Shown one piece after another: positions 46,044 to 59,454 of a stretch of DNA of 64,000 nucleotides. How positions within the stretch are numbered: the first letter of the stretch is position 1; every line of letters starts with the position of its first letter. The notes under the pieces were generated by a model. It was not told where the DNA came from and did no database searches. It saw only the letters and a program-made list of their open reading frames with translations. The stretch spans positions 26,093,449 through 26,157,448 of the forward strand of contig NC_135553.1 in assembly GCF_964340395.1 (NCBI RefSeq). Direction: 5' to 3'. The stretch is from Glandiceps talaboti (taxonomy: Eukaryota; Hemichordata; Enteropneusta; Spengelidae). The position numbers were made by a program, and so were the translations under genes.

Positions 46044-49000
46044 ACAAGAATAATTCATGATCCTGAAATGATTTATTCTTAGAAATTGTGATATACAAAC
46101 TTCAAGATATATTATCATCAATCTAGACAGAACATATGCAGCCCTTTAGTACTCCATGTGGAAATACATTTCATTGTATGATTTACATTTTAATACATTC
46201 ACAATTGCACCCTCCATAAAAAATTCACTTCTCTTTGAAAACAGAAATCACGCTTGCATTATTTATTGTCTATGTGTAACAGTCAGTTTTACGAGAGAAG
46301 TAAAATATTTATGAATTCCTTAGCAGTTAGATATTTTACCAGTGTTTTCCATCAAAATTATGGTGTAGGTAACTGTATACAAGTGTTACTGAGTTTGCCA
46401 ATGTGCACCTCTATATAGCCCAGAGATTTGGCAATCTCCAGGCTTGAGTCAAAGTCATTTGCCAGGTTGAGCCAGTACATTTATATGTTGAGTCAGATAC
46501 ATGTAGTCAAGCCTCTGGTTTCAGCTACAACCACTACTACTGGGGTTCCAAAAACATTAGCAAAAACATAGGGAGATTATCAGATGGTAGATTTCAGTGG
46601 AAAGGTGATTTTGATTTTCTTCCTACGCTGTTCATTTGCTTATTTTAACTTTTCTAATGATAGTGATTGTGTATTATAACAATTCAAGCAAATTTGTAGT
46701 TTGTACTGACAGTTACAATAATAATATTACCTTCAATAGTGTTTCCTTTGGCTAATTTGAGCAGCTAGTCATTCTGGCAAATCAAACCAGTAAAATGATT
46801 AGCCAGTATTAGCCAGCCAGGTCTGTGTAAAAATTAACAATAACGTTGATCAACATTAATGAAATTTTATATAAAATAGTTGAGTAACCACACATCCATT
46901 ATAAGTTATTCACAAGCACTGTAGTTTATCAATTTATTAAGCTAATAGATTAAGGATTTAACTTCTTATATTGAATCAATTCAAAGAGTGTCCATAATGA
47001 TTAGCTAATAAGTTTTAAAGTATAACATTAAATGTTTGTTGTAATAATTATGAATAAATTTAATTTGCATAGTCACATATACATTTTAACATATATGCAG
47101 ACTTGCAATTGGCATTGACTTTACATGATAATGAGATCTTATTTGCATATACCCAAAAGGATCAGTTTGTTGATGTGTTATTTATTTAACGCTGAATGTA
47201 GAATACTGTTGTTGTGTGTTACCTATGATTATCTCCTTATTTTTTACAAAAAAGCTCTCATCAAAACAGTTAGCTGAATCCTTCAGTAACCTGTATATTA
47301 ATGAGCTCATTTGCATTCAGATTTGTTATTTGTTGAAGAGTTTTGTTACAGCATTTTATATTGGAAGTAATTTAAAAAGCATATTATAGTACAGATATGA
47401 TCTCAATTGTAGATTTATTTGTCAAAGAAATGTGTCAAAGCTCTATCAAATAAATTTACGTAAACCTAAAATATTGCTTGAAGCTCCCTTTTAGCCCAAG
47501 AAATACGTTTCAATATCACAAACAGTTTAAGATGCACTCAGTGTAAATCATGACTTGCTGTTACCCCTGACAGCTGTAATCTTCTTGGCTTGATCTTAAG
47601 AATTATCCACAAATATGAAAAAAACAACCCACATACTTCATAAGTATGCTGTGATGATTAAAAGCTATGAGGACTAAGTACAAAATTATGATAGGTAGTA
47701 GATTTTTATAGAAATATATCAAAGACGTCATTAATGTGTTTTCTACTTGATATAAGATGATGGTGCATTTAATATCTATATTTTCTCATTCATATTTGAT
47801 GATTCTTCACTATTCAAGTCTTCATTTCCTATCTAATGAAGATACATATAACTTAATTATTTATTTGAATGTTACAATTGCTTTGCATGCGAACCTTGAG
47901 AATATAATGGCATAATGACTGATGGTCAGGAGAAATATTTTATAGGTGAATTTATACTATGTGAAGAATTTCTCCCAGTTTTATGAGGGGAGCTGGAGAT
48001 CTATCATTTAAAATAATTATGAGCATAAAAACTTACAGTATTACTAGCATTTTCATAATGGTTTTAGAGACCATGTTTTACATTATTTATAATTCACGTT
48101 TTGTGTGGAATATAAAGCACTATGAATTTAGGTAGATTTTTAATGACTAAGAATTCAGAGAATGTAGGTGTGATATCTATATAAAACTGGGTTGTTGTTT
48201 TTGAATAGCAGCTGGCTGGATGAACAATTTCAGTTTTAATTTTAGGTCAGTATGTGAGAGACAGGACAGGTGTGATATTCCAAGTAACCTTTCTTCAGCT
48301 GATTTGAGTCTATATGACAAAAATAATATTCTGTACACACAATCTAAGAGTCTTTCAAGACTAAAACTGATGCAATGTTTTTTTCCTGGAAAGCAGAAGC
48401 AAAGAATTAATTGTTATCTAGTGTAGAATGCACTGCCACATTTAAAGTGGAGACAGACATCTACTTTGGCCTTTTAAAGCAGTCTGGTCAGTTAAAACCC
48501 AAGTGATTAGTTTAGCTGATATGTACACTCACGACTCTTCGACCATTAGTAGTTAGCTGTGGTGAGTGCCAGGTGTTTACCTTTCAATCAATACCTTACC
48601 ATACCAGAATACAAATAACTATGTTGTCTGTAGTACTTGACACCAAATGGGTAAATATCTCTTTGTCACCCAGCTCTCATCAAAAACAAACAAAGATAAA
48701 TGTTAGTATTTAAATTGATACAAAGAGAAGAATGGATTGAGAAAATTTAAGAGAGAATAAATGTGAAAAAGAAAAAGATAGAACATGTATTGAAGAACTA
48801 GTACTTGTACTACTAGAAACAAGATGGCATAACTATTTCCCACCCAGCCTATGTTATATGTGTACCATAGAATTAGTATAAAATATTGACAATTGCCATT
48901 TTAAAGAGCAAAGAAAGACATATTTTGAAGAAGTGTGCATGCTGTACTAAGGTAAACCTGATATATCTTTAAATCCAAAAGTGTCTTTTGAAAGTTAGAA

Positions 49001-49089
49001 ACTTCAAATTGGTTGCTTGTGATGTTGTATAAAGTGCTGTTGTATCTAGTATATAACATGTACTTCTTGTACTATGTCACTGCAACCCA
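46044..49089. other. No gene recognised
   Basis: CpG-poor AT-rich sequence. TTAGCCAGTATTAGCCAGCC and related GAGTCA/GCCAG words at 46430-46830 hint at an old diverged repeat. The frame at 48220-48426 has no family features. Confidence 0.4.
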
Positions 49090-49230
49090 TGTCTGTGTCA
49101 TTTGTTCTGTCATGCTCAATGCTCAAATATGAGTCAAAATGTTCCAAATTGCCAGTATTTTTCTTGACTTTTCGTAAATTATGCTTGAGGAGGTACATGT
49201 ATATTAAATTATATTATACGTCACCTGTCA
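49090..49230 (+). repeat. Family B, partial left arm
   Basis: CTCAAATATGAGTCAAAATG, TTCCAAATTGCC and AAATTATGCTTGAGGAGGTA match the outer left arm at 59460-59560. Confidence 0.55.
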
Positions 49231-50330
49231 CCAATCTCGCATTACGATTGGTCGAGAGCCCTGCAGATATGCAGGTGTATTTTTCAGCAGACATATTTTT
49301 GTTTGTTGTATCACTTGATCACTGGATGTTCCTTTGTAAACAAACCTAGCAGACAACTAGAAATCCAGCTATAAACAGCATGTCCCATGCCAAATTTATT
49401 GTCAACTATACAAAAGATCATCATTATATACATTGTAGCAAGTCCTTGAACTGTATGTTTCATGTATCAGGGAAATAGTCAAAAATTCCACACAGAAAGG
49501 CAAAAGTCCAGTGGCGACAAATGCACGGTCATTATGCAATCATAAACATGAATTCCGAAACGATGAACAATATCAAAATTACCACCACAAAGAGTACAAT
49601 TTTTGTTTAAATACCCGGTAGAACAACAAAGCAAATTACAAACATTTCTGTACATTTAAAGGAATACAGTGAAATACAGAAAATACTTGTGACCTAATAT
49701 GTAAAGTTATATCAGTACTCATCTAGCAAATCAACAAGGCCCTCTTGGTTACTTGTATTTTCCTATTATACAACTTGTAAATAAAATTAGCAATGCAAAT
49801 TTAACGTGATAAATGAGGGCTAATGACCATTCCTGAAATATTTCCATTTTTGTGTATAATTTCAAGTTTCAACTAGAGACTACATGAAACTATTTTCAAA
49901 ACTGAATCTTGACTGCTCTGTGTAATAAAGTCATTCAGATCTTTAATGGCAGGTCTTCTGTCAACTTTGTGATGTGTTTATTTACATCTGTAGATATGAC
50001 TTTGAATCACAATTAGGTTGTTAACATTCAACTTAATGTAAATTGTTGTACACTGTTAGTTTTAATGTCTGTCTCATGTTTTATTCATTGCTTGTATAAA
50101 CTTCATTGCTAGACATCACATGACACACATAAAATATTAATCTGTGAATGTTATTAATGCAAATAAATTCACTTCCACATATTAATATATCCGTCATAGG
50201 AAATATTTGCATATTAACATGATTTTTCTAGTGAAAACTTATATTTGACATAGAAGATAAACATTGATATCAAGTCCAAATTGTAACCCTTGATCAGACA
50301 TGAATTGACTATAACTGCATAGATATTTGG

Positions 50331-50380
50331 TAGTTGGTATGTGAGTAGTTGGTATGTGAGTAGTTGGTATGTGAGTAGTT
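50331..50380. repeat. 15-bp tandem repeat, 3 copies
   Basis: TAGTTGGTATGTGAG is present three times just left of a family B copy. Confidence 0.93.
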
Positions 50381-50394
50381 GCACTTTTTAGATC

Positions 50395-50650
50395 TTATAT
50401 CTAATATTTGTCTTTATTCAGCCAGGGAATATGAATGAACTAAGGGCCTTAATTGTCACAATGAGTTGCTAGATGATCAGTGATAAAACCTTAATGTCAC
50501 ATGCATTTTCTGGCTGGATAGAGAACAATAAAAGGGGGAATAATATAATAACACCTCCTCTAGTATGATTTATGAAATATCAGGAAAAATAATAGATTTG
50601 GAACATTTAGACAAGTCTAATACTTTGAGCACTACAGAGCCAGGGATGTA
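50395..50650. repeat. Family B palindromic repeat, copy 3
   Basis: The left arm GTCTTTATTCAGCCAGGGAA with GAACTAAGGGCCTTAATTG pairs with the right arm AACCTTAATGTCACATGCAT and TTTTCTGGCTGGATAGAGAAC. Then AGGGGGAATAATATAATAAC and TTTGAGCACTACAGAGCC follow, matching the reverse of the left end at 59460. Confidence 0.7.
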
Positions 50651-52342
50651 TAGACAGGGGTTATTGTGACGTAGAATGACTAGGGTTACCTGGGTATCTA
50701 TATTTTCTGTGCAATTTCCTATAAAACTCTAATATGTTCTTGCCAAGATACACATTCTTCAAGTCAGATGTGATTCATCTGGATACAAATTACAAAGAAT
50801 GTCCATTGAGAATTGAGTTCCTGTATCTGTTTATGATGTCGTGACTGATGTAAGTTGTACATTCCAGATAACCACCATTAGTGAATCAGATACAATCCTT
50901 GTATTCATATTATCCCTAAACAAATCTTGAGGTAGATTTATTGTGTAATTAGTTTTGGAATCAGATGCTGTCATTTACTTGTCAATTGCGTAAAATTTAG
51001 CACCAAAAATATGAAGGTTAATGTATCACTTGTCATGGTAACAGATTTCTCCTGAGAACTTGTAACTTATTAGGCATCGAAAAGTTATTGCAGAAGTGAC
51101 AGAAATGGGAATATCACAGGACATTGAATGGATTACACAGTGTTTTGTTCAGACTTTGTAAGGTTTTAGTAGCCTAGGATGACTACTTGTACATCATTAG
51201 GTACGGTAATTGACCATTTTTCTTCTAAGATTATCGGGTACCAATGATCACCTTCTATGATGAAGCATGATGATTGTCTTGACTTCATTGTGTGGCACAC
51301 TGGGATACCAGTCACTGTCTTATTGATATCATACACCTATTAGATAAATTCAGTCTGTCTATCAGTGATGGATAGCTTTCTTCTCAACTAAGTGGTTAGG
51401 ATGTACTTGTCATGTCACCTGGGTCAAATCACACAAGACCTTTTCAGTGACCCATACATTTAAATGGAAAATTATTTGGGATTTGTTTTGAGTGAACTGA
51501 TTAGATTGCAACAATTGTCACTTGTGGGCAATTCTAGTGATGGTTCTTGCAGCCTATGGGTAGATTTAGTGGAACTTGACTACAAAAAAAGTTAAAATTG
51601 ATAGTCTAAAGAATAGAAAGAGCATGGTCATATAGATTTAAATTAACTCAAAGGTCACTGAGATACTGTATGTCTTTTGGCTTCAGCAAGTCTGTGTTTC
51701 TACTTTCTATGTATCTAAGAAAATGAAAGGACAATCAGATATTGGAGACTTTTCACAAAGTTTGTTTCATTTATCATTCATGATTTTTTGGCTAAAAATA
51801 TCTCTAAAATCTATCTCGAACAAAATGATAGAGAACATGCATTGTCGCCATTTTTATGTTTGTGCCAAGTTTGTTTGAATGGACTGAAAGTAGGGGGCAA
51901 CCACTTGAATCTTCATATTTGAAAAATGGTTCAGTGCTGTTTCTTTATACTAGCCAATGAAATTAAAGGATATTGAGGCGGTGACCATTTTACATTTTGT
52001 GCCAAATTTGTTTGAATATAATACACCGTAAACACTGTAATTACCTCATGCAGTTACAATTAAGTACTCTTGAATTTTCAGGTAAATGTTATCATTTTTA
52101 TGTATACTAATCATTTTACAAAATAAAAACATGACCTATTCTGAGGAGTTTGCTTAGTTGTAACACTTCTTAGTTGTCCCTTGATTACTGAGATGCCACC
52201 ATCCATGACTTATAGCAAACATCTACTGTGCATGTTTGTATTGCTGTGTGTACAGTTCTGTATTCTTTTCATTACATCTATCATGTTCCTGTTGAAATCT
52301 AATTCCAATAGAAAATATTTATACTAGACTGGTCTATGGGTT
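50651..52342. other. No gene recognised
   Basis: CpG-poor. Between about 51820 and 52020 the words CCATTTTTATGTTTGTGCCA and CCATTTTACATTTTGTGCCA, each followed by AATTTGTTTGAAT-like sequence, suggest two diverged units about 145 bp apart. Confidence 0.45.
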
Positions 52343-52482
52343 GTCGGTGGCCGAGTGGTTAAACCACTTGCCTCTTACCACTGCAGTCGGGGTTTGAACC
52401 CCATTCAGGGTTTGATTATATTTACCACGCTGCAAGTAAGAAGAGTGTCGTTCAGTTTGACTCTACCGAACAACACAGGTTT
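52343..52482 (+). mobile_element. tRNA-derived SINE
   Basis: The head has an A box TGGCCGAGTGG (52348-52358) and a B box GGTTTGAACCC (52391-52401), spaced as in a tRNA (Leu/Ser-like head). A non-tRNA body follows: AAGAGTGTCGTTCAGTTTGA and CTCTACCGAACAACACAGG. No tRNA fold with an acceptor stem or CCA is seen, so it is a SINE and not a tRNA gene. The 3' end is unclear. RNA polymerase III internal promoter boxes are present but diverged (TTTGA in place of TTCGA). Confidence 0.8.
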
Positions 52483-52817
52483 TAGAACATTGGCAGTGGT
52501 GTTTATACAGACATGTTTGCTATTTTCTTTAAATTTCATAAATGTGGCTGGCACATGTATCATTATATTGGATTTCTCAATACTTTTCTGTCGATATACT
52601 GACTCGGGTTCTCTTGCAATGAATGATTAAAAATTTGTTACGCATTTATAGCTAATTTTATACTTTTTACAGAAATAGTGTTATACAGATTGTAAATTAC
52701 CAAATGGTGTCCTTTAGATCCAGTGTGTATGTTCATGTTGCTGGAATTTGGAATTATATTCTTTTTGTATTTATGTCTGGCCCAAAAAACACAAATAGAC
52801 ATATATGGTTGGACCTG

Positions 52818-52852
52818 CAAACACAAACAAACAAACAAACAAACTAACAAAC
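52818..52852. repeat. (CAAA)n microsatellite
   Basis: About eight CAAA units with one CTAA. Confidence 0.93.
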
Positions 52853-53937
52853 AATGTTTATCCATTATAAGTGAATATCAGGCCAAAAAAAAATTGTGTC
52901 GTTCCGACAACGGCCAATTTCAAAATAGGTAGGATTTAATGAGGATCTGTTCAAGTGTTCTCTTTATCTCGTCATATAGTACAGATGTCAACAAAGACTT
53001 CTCATCGATGTAATAATACTTTCTGTACTATTCGCAGAAGACTTTGTGTGGTACACTGTATTCCGCTATGTTGATTTTTTGGTAATTTCTTCGAATTACC
53101 TAAAACAAAGTTTAATAAGGGTGGCGATAAAAAACTAGTTTGGGTTGGGTTATCGGAACCAAACTATATTTTTTCTTGCCTCATCACAGTTTTTGTTTTT
53201 ATTGGCAGTAAATATACTAATTGAATGAATGTTCTCTTCACATTTCACAAGGGTCTCCTACCATAATTATTCACTTGATTCTATAAACACAAACAGTAAT
53301 TAAAATTTTTACAACATATTCATTCTTTCTGTGACAAAATTTTTCAAAATTTAAGCAACATCACTGATACAAATGTATTAGGAAACACACAGGAAAATTA
53401 AATGTTTTAATTAAAACGTAGAAAAAATATTTACTACATCAAACTACATCAAAATCTTGTGTGAATTATGAAGACTCCATCAGTGAGAGTAAATATGTTT
53501 GTAAAAAATTGAATGGCTTTTATCCTTGTTCCGTGTTCTGTGGTAATTGTAAAATGTAGAATCCTAAGTGTGAACAAAAAGCATGCACAGATACACTAAA
53601 AGGATTAGGCAAAACTAATACAGAGAGTGTATTCACCAAGCCTTACACATTATAACATGGGTGTACATAAATGTGTATCACGGAAAAATAAACCGTCTCA
53701 GAATAATAATTTTGTGATCAAAGCACCGGTAGTGCTGAAGGCCATGTCACTCAATATTACCACCTCTTGGCACTCACTGCATATAATTTGACAATTTGTA
53801 GTTGTGATCCCTTGATGCAGTGCAGTATCTATATAGTGTCTGCAATAGAAGGAAATACAATTAAGGCAAAGAAATTCATGGGTATACTTGAGAATCAATA
53901 CTTTAACACACATGTTGATAGAAATTCATACCAGTAG
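52853..53937. other. No gene recognised
   Basis: AT-rich, CpG slightly higher around 52900-53150. No exon is supported. Confidence 0.4.
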
Positions 53938-54180
53938 ATAGGTTTGGTAAAAGGCAAACCTGTTGTTAGGTTTGAAGGAAAAATTCATGTATTTACTACC
54001 AACATTTTGGCAGTGCACAGGTTGCCTGCCCCTTCCAACCAACAGGCACATTCACATATATGTTACACATGTCAGAAGAAGGCAACCTGTATGTTGCTGA
54101 AATGTCAGTAGTATTACATCATTAAATGAAGTTTTATCTTAACCTAGATAATGGAACTTGCATTTAATCAAACCTATTTT
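53938..54180. mobile_element. Palindromic element with ~110-bp diverged inverted repeats
   Basis: The left arm starts ATAGGTTTGG and runs through TTAGGTTTGAAGG, TTTACTACCAACATTTTGGC and CACAGGTTGCC. The right arm read in reverse starts AAAATAGGTTTGATTAAATG and runs through CTAGGTTAAGA, ACTACTGACATTTCAGC and ACAGGTTGCC. The arms are about 65-70% alike by eye. The centre holds CCAACCAACAGGCACATTC. A MITE or solo element with paired inverted ends is likely. Confidence 0.6.
54073..54106 (+). ncRNA. Degenerate hammerhead-ribozyme-like motif (weak)
   Basis: CAGAAGA is followed by a 6-bp hairpin (GGCAAC / GTTGCT with loop CTGTAT) and GAAATGTC. The hammerhead core is CUGANGA, stem II, GAAA, then NUH. 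Here U4 is A and the stem I base is poorly paired. Hammerheads are known in Penelope-like retroelements and retrozymes. This could be a decayed relative or coincidence. Confidence 0.15.
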
Positions 54181-55149
54181 GTAACTACATGCACTCAAAT
54201 CCATGTCTCCATTCAATATTGATGCAATTCTTTTTACCTGTGTTGGACTGTAACTAGCCTACTTTTCAAACATGGTACATTGGTGACATGCTGTATTTAT
54301 CTAGCAGTGTGCCCAATAGTATTTGCTTTGTCAAGAGAACTGGGAGAGATATCAGGGGGAAACACACAAACCATAAAACAACATGATAAATATAAGACAC
54401 TCAATATTTCCTAGGTAAATATGTACTGATTAAGAAACTGAATAAATATCTTATATTGAATCTCATAGACAGATAATTGGTTTCAGTATATTGGAAATGA
54501 AATGATACTGGACGACTGTTTGCAGATATATCAGATTTTAGTTTATTTTCGTGGAATACATGCATATCACATTTTTCTGTTGACAAAACTTTTCTTGCAA
54601 TACTGTTACTTGTTTGACTATGTCAGGAATAAGAAATTATTGTCAACATTTGCGAACTTAATATGTTTAATTTTGATCAAGATGATATTTGTGTCTATAC
54701 AGTTGAATGTACATGTTCATAATATGAATTACTGTGGTACAGTGGTTAGTACAGTGTGAATTTCCAAGTATAGATTAGTATGCCTGTATAAGGTGAGATG
54801 TAAATTGGTTCAAGCTGCCAGGTTATTTTTGTCTTGTATATCTAGACTTGCATACTTGACAGTGTAAACATTATTACGCACTGACTGAATATTGTCCAGT
54901 GCAGTAGTGCTTCTTTACAAGATTTCAAAGAAGTTATTGAGGTGCTATTGTATCACCCAAAAATGATGTGCAAGTTTGTAGCAGTAATCAATACAAGTGT
55001 ACTAAAACTTAATTAAAGCAGAAACAAATCTGACTGGAATTTTCCTTGCTGCCATATGCAAATTAATGATTTAAATTTGAATATTTAACAACCTCAGCTC
55101 TTACAGTGTTTTATGCTCTTCCTCAGTTTTGTTGTTTACTCTGCACATG
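54181..55149. other. No gene recognised
   Basis: CpG-poor. The 85-codon frame at 54502-54759 has no family features. Confidence 0.4.
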
Positions 55150-55262
55150 TGTGTGTATAAACTATGAGTATAGCCATACTTAAATATAGATGTATTGTTA
55201 TCATATAAACTCTGAGTACTTTATAGCCATACTTAAAGATATATCCTCTGTATTGTTATCAT
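55150..55262. repeat. Diverged ~57-bp direct duplication
   Basis: TATAAACTATGAGTATAGCC with ATACTTAAATATAGATGTAT is followed by TATAAACTCTGAGTACTTTA and ATACTTAAAGATATATCC. Both copies end TGTATTGTTATCAT. Confidence 0.8.
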
Positions 55263-57246
55263 GTATTCCAGTCCCATGAAAATTCTCTACATTTATCTGA
55301 TTTCATAAGTATTAAATAATTTGATGTATGTATGATGTAATATTATAGTTGGATCGATGTAGTTAGTCAGAAAGATGTCATTTAGTGTTCCAATCCAAGA
55401 TAATGGTTTCATAGCTAATGTGGTTACATCTGCGTGTAAACATATTTAATATGCTCACCTGATTGCCTCTGGTACTAAGGCAAGATTAAATAACAGAGTT
55501 TTCAGGCAGGTACTCAGTAAAGCTGGGAGTGACATGATTAGGTCAGTGTGGGTTTTGAGGTTATGCAGGTAACATGACATTGAGTAGTTTCTAACAGTGT
55601 GATCTTCTACAAGGGTTCTGATGTAAGGTGGCAGAGGTACAACTGTTGACAACCAAGCATTGACAAAGGGAACTTGTTACAAACAATTACATTATGGGGG
55701 GGGGGGGTATTTTTGTTATTTTAGCCATATTGAACTTCTGCAAGTGTTGTTATGCAAAGTTGGCAGAGATAAATAGTGTTGACAATCCTCCTGAAGATTA
55801 GAAATGTTTGTACATGTAGTAAAGTATTCCTTATACAGCTGAGGAAAATTATGGGTAATGTGTGTGGGATGTGTCTGTTCCTTTTGTCAAAAAAAAAATC
55901 ATATACAAATAGAAAAATGAATTGTGATACTGCGAATCAAGTAATTGATGTGTAAAATTGTCTTCATTTGATTTACAGAAAATTGAATCAAGTTACAATA
56001 TCAATTTGTAATTTTTATGTGTGTGTGATTCTGACAGTTGGAATATGTTAGTATTGAAAACCTTCTAAAGGTTTAGTACATTTATTTATTTTGACAGAAT
56101 ACAGCATCAATTCCTATTTCATAAGTGGGTATCTTGTTAGCAGATGCTGCAAGTTTACCACAGATTTCATGACAGCTCTTTTGTCCATGCGAACACATGG
56201 TTTATGTCTGTACATTAGATCTTCACATTATGATTATCATAGTTGTACCAATACACAAAGCAGTCTGTACATGTAAAAATGATCCTGTACAATGTATACC
56301 TGTCTTAGTGTTTCTGTTAACAGTGGATGGGATGATGGATGGAGATTGAGGGCAAAGTGTGAATTCTTACTAATATCTTGGTGCCAGCAGACTACAGACA
56401 TGCACGTCCTGCTAGGATTGGTGTGACAGAGTACCTAGGTTTTAACACTTTAATGATATTACAGACGAGAAAATGAACTTGCTAGCATGTAGTTTAGATA
56501 ATAATCCTGTAGTGTTGTCACAAAGTAGCAATTATTAGAAATTGATTGATCCATTGAATGACAATTTGACACAAATTGTACCCATATGTTTAAAATTGCA
56601 AAATAAATCAGGTGTTATCAGAAAATTTACAAGTTTGAATGAAGGAATAAATATGTGACAGTTCATCAATTATTAAAACATTTTGACAATAATGTGATGA
56701 TATACCACTGAAGACCTAATAATTTGATTTACATGATTCCTACACATATTATTGCTGTCAATACCATCATTTTGATTATGTCTCACCAGGCTTCATCAAC
56801 AAGTCCAATTTAAACTCCTGCCCACTGCATAATTCACAAAAAAGCCTTCAGCAAAACTGTATTTTCTGAGGAGATAAAGTATAAAGAATTGCTAATATAG
56901 TAATTAAAAATTCAATCTAATTTCTGTTTTTGTTTTGCTGTAGTTGGTATGATTACATTATAAATTACATGTAAAGTAAATAAATGAATCTAACCCTAGC
57001 TCTGTGTTCACATTTTAGTCCCTCAACATAGTAACCATAGAAGTTGTGATTATATTTATAAAATATTATTTTGTCTGGTTTGTGCTACATATCAAAAGAA
57101 GTCAGCTGCAATTTTTGTAATTTATCTTTAACGAATGCTTGTTAAAATGATTTACATTCATCAAATACAATGTAGTGTATGATAAATTGATATCAAGATA
57201 TTGGTATGCAGTTTAACCTTGTTTGTTTATGACAAAAGAGAAGTGT
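55263..57246. other. No gene recognised; poly(G) at 55696-55707
   Basis: CpG-poor AT-rich sequence. Open frames here are under 70 codons and AT-driven. Confidence 0.45.
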
Positions 57247-57253
57247 GTGTGTG

Positions 57254-57288
<35 letters not shown>

Positions 57289-57292
57289 GTAT
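57247..57292. repeat. (GT)n(CTGT)n microsatellite
   Basis: A short GT run passes into about eight CTGT units. Confidence 0.93.
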
Positions 57293-57479
57293 GACTGTAT
57301 CTGTGTCTGTGCATGCATAGATATGTGTGTAAAATATTGAAAGTCAAAAACTACAGATTCATTGTCATTTTATTTTATTTCTAGGGAGTCTAGTCAGTAG
57401 ATTACTCAAAGCAAAATGATAAAGTAATATGCGCATTAGGGCAAAAAAGTGATTGAAAACTAACAAAGCTGAATTTAAA

Positions 57480-57680
57480 AAAATTGACTTCATTAAATAT
57501 GAAAACTTTAACTTAAATTCAAAAAGTTGTGGATTATTTGGTTTGAAATTTGGTGAGGATATCTCAAGGGGTGTCCAGCTAAAAAATTGTTCAAGACTAT
57601 AAGTATATTAATGCAGCTCAGTCATTTATGCAAATTAGGTCTGAAAATCTGTTTCATGTATTGCAATTTATTGATAAGGC
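57480..57680. repeat. Dispersed repeat related to 36235-36480
   Basis: GAAATTTGGTGAGGATATCT, AAATTGTTCAAGA and CATTTATGCAAATTAGGTCT are shared in order with the tandem monomers at 36235-36480. Confidence 0.5.
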
Positions 57681-57689
57681 TTTACAGAG

Positions 57690-59454
57690 TAGAATATATG
57701 TCGGTCAGTCTGACACAATTAAAAAATATCTGAAAATTTATATATTGATTATAATTTCAGGCAAGAAATATTGATTATAATTTTTTCTATGAATCTTACA
57801 TTTTCTTTGCATGTGGGAAGAAAGAAAGCTGCAGGTGATATATTACATTGTCTCTCTTCACGTTATACTCCGTTTATTTAAGTAAAATGTTTCTTATTCA
57901 TACGAAAAAATATTGGCTTGCAATTTAAAATGAAATGTATGGTACCTTTTCCAAGTAACACACAGGTTGTAAAGAAATGACTTGCTCTAATGGATAGCTG
58001 AACAGTATGATGGATATAATGGGTGGAAGTTGATTGACTGGTTTCTACCTTCACAACATATATACAGTAGAGGAACCTAATCAAAGACTGGCTGACAGTG
58101 TATGCTAACTTTAAATGTTGCATAGCTCACCCAGTAGATGACATAAAACTTGCTCAACTACTCCAACAATATTTCAACACTTTGCTTCCTATACAAATAT
58201 GGTATTTTGCAATTTATAAATATATACATGTACCGGTACATATAACTTAATAGATAAGTACAAACTTTCACATTTTGTTTTAAATGGCCACTTCCCACTG
58301 TCAAATGTGACTGTCTACTACTATCAAATCAGTTGTACTATTTGGGCATCCCTGAAATGGTGTGCACCTTTTTGTACCTTACTGTGGAACAAACAAGTAT
58401 CAAAAACTGAACCGGCGTATGCTGTGCTAAATCAAGGGACTCACAATCATGTCCACTCTATGACTTTTATGTGAGTGAATGTAAAACTGATCTCTTGTAA
58501 TTCAAATTCTAAAAATAACATGACACAAGTAAATGAATAATAACACTTATTTGTGAATTGGAACTATTGTGTAGATACCATGGTATTTGCAATCACAGCA
58601 GTTACTGTCCTTTCTGAAGTAAACATTACACTGAGTCTGACAGATGACCACGTAGGATTACAAGTAGACAACAACCAATCACCTACCTACCTTGGAAGTG
58701 TTTATTATACTCTCAATCCAAGACTTGTATGATACAAATTTTAAAATATTTTTAAAAAAAAATTCTTTGCAAATGTGGTCATTTATAGAATAAAACCAAA
58801 TTGGATATTATGAACTTACTTAAGTATTGATAGTAGTCTTATGTTTAGTTTGTAGTTTTGTGAAAATTTTCCTCCAAAAAATTTGATTACAAATACAGTA
58901 ATTTGAAGATTTAGATGGATTTGACTGAAAAGGTAACTAATAAAGTTAGGGAATTCTTTTTGTATGCAGGTAATGTCATCTGTAGAACTTAGTATTATCA
59001 TACTCTGCTGAGGGTACTATCTGGTGACTAGTCATCGTCATTTAATCACCTTGGAAACCCTAGCCAAACTTGTAATTTCACTGCCGTCCTAGAAATGTAG
59101 CAGAAATGTTGTACCCAGAGTGATTTGGTCCTTTGTGACAGATAAGAAAACTCCAGGGTTTAATAGACATGAGGGACTTTGATGAGGTGCTGTTATTATC
59201 AATGGTAACCTTATTGACTAAGTAATACATGTGACTTGTTATCACAATGCCATAATAACCCTTCTTTATGTTATCCACCCTGTTGTTATCAGAGATTATC
59301 TTAGCAAATTAGCCTATTTCTTTAGTTGGGTCTATGCACATGAAAAGTTGGATGGTCATGGTGTAGAATTTGTGTATGGAGGTGTATGACAAGCAGGGTA
59401 TACATGCTAACAATTAACTGGTCGTTCTATGTCACAACAACATGCATCTACATT
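57690..59454. other. No gene recognised
   Basis: CpG-poor, apparently unique. No exon-like block is supported. Confidence 0.45.

Noticed and set aside
52343-52415. Functional tRNA-Leu/Ser gene
   Set aside because: A and B boxes are present, but no acceptor stem pairing or intact anticodon arm is seen, and a non-tRNA SINE body follows directly.
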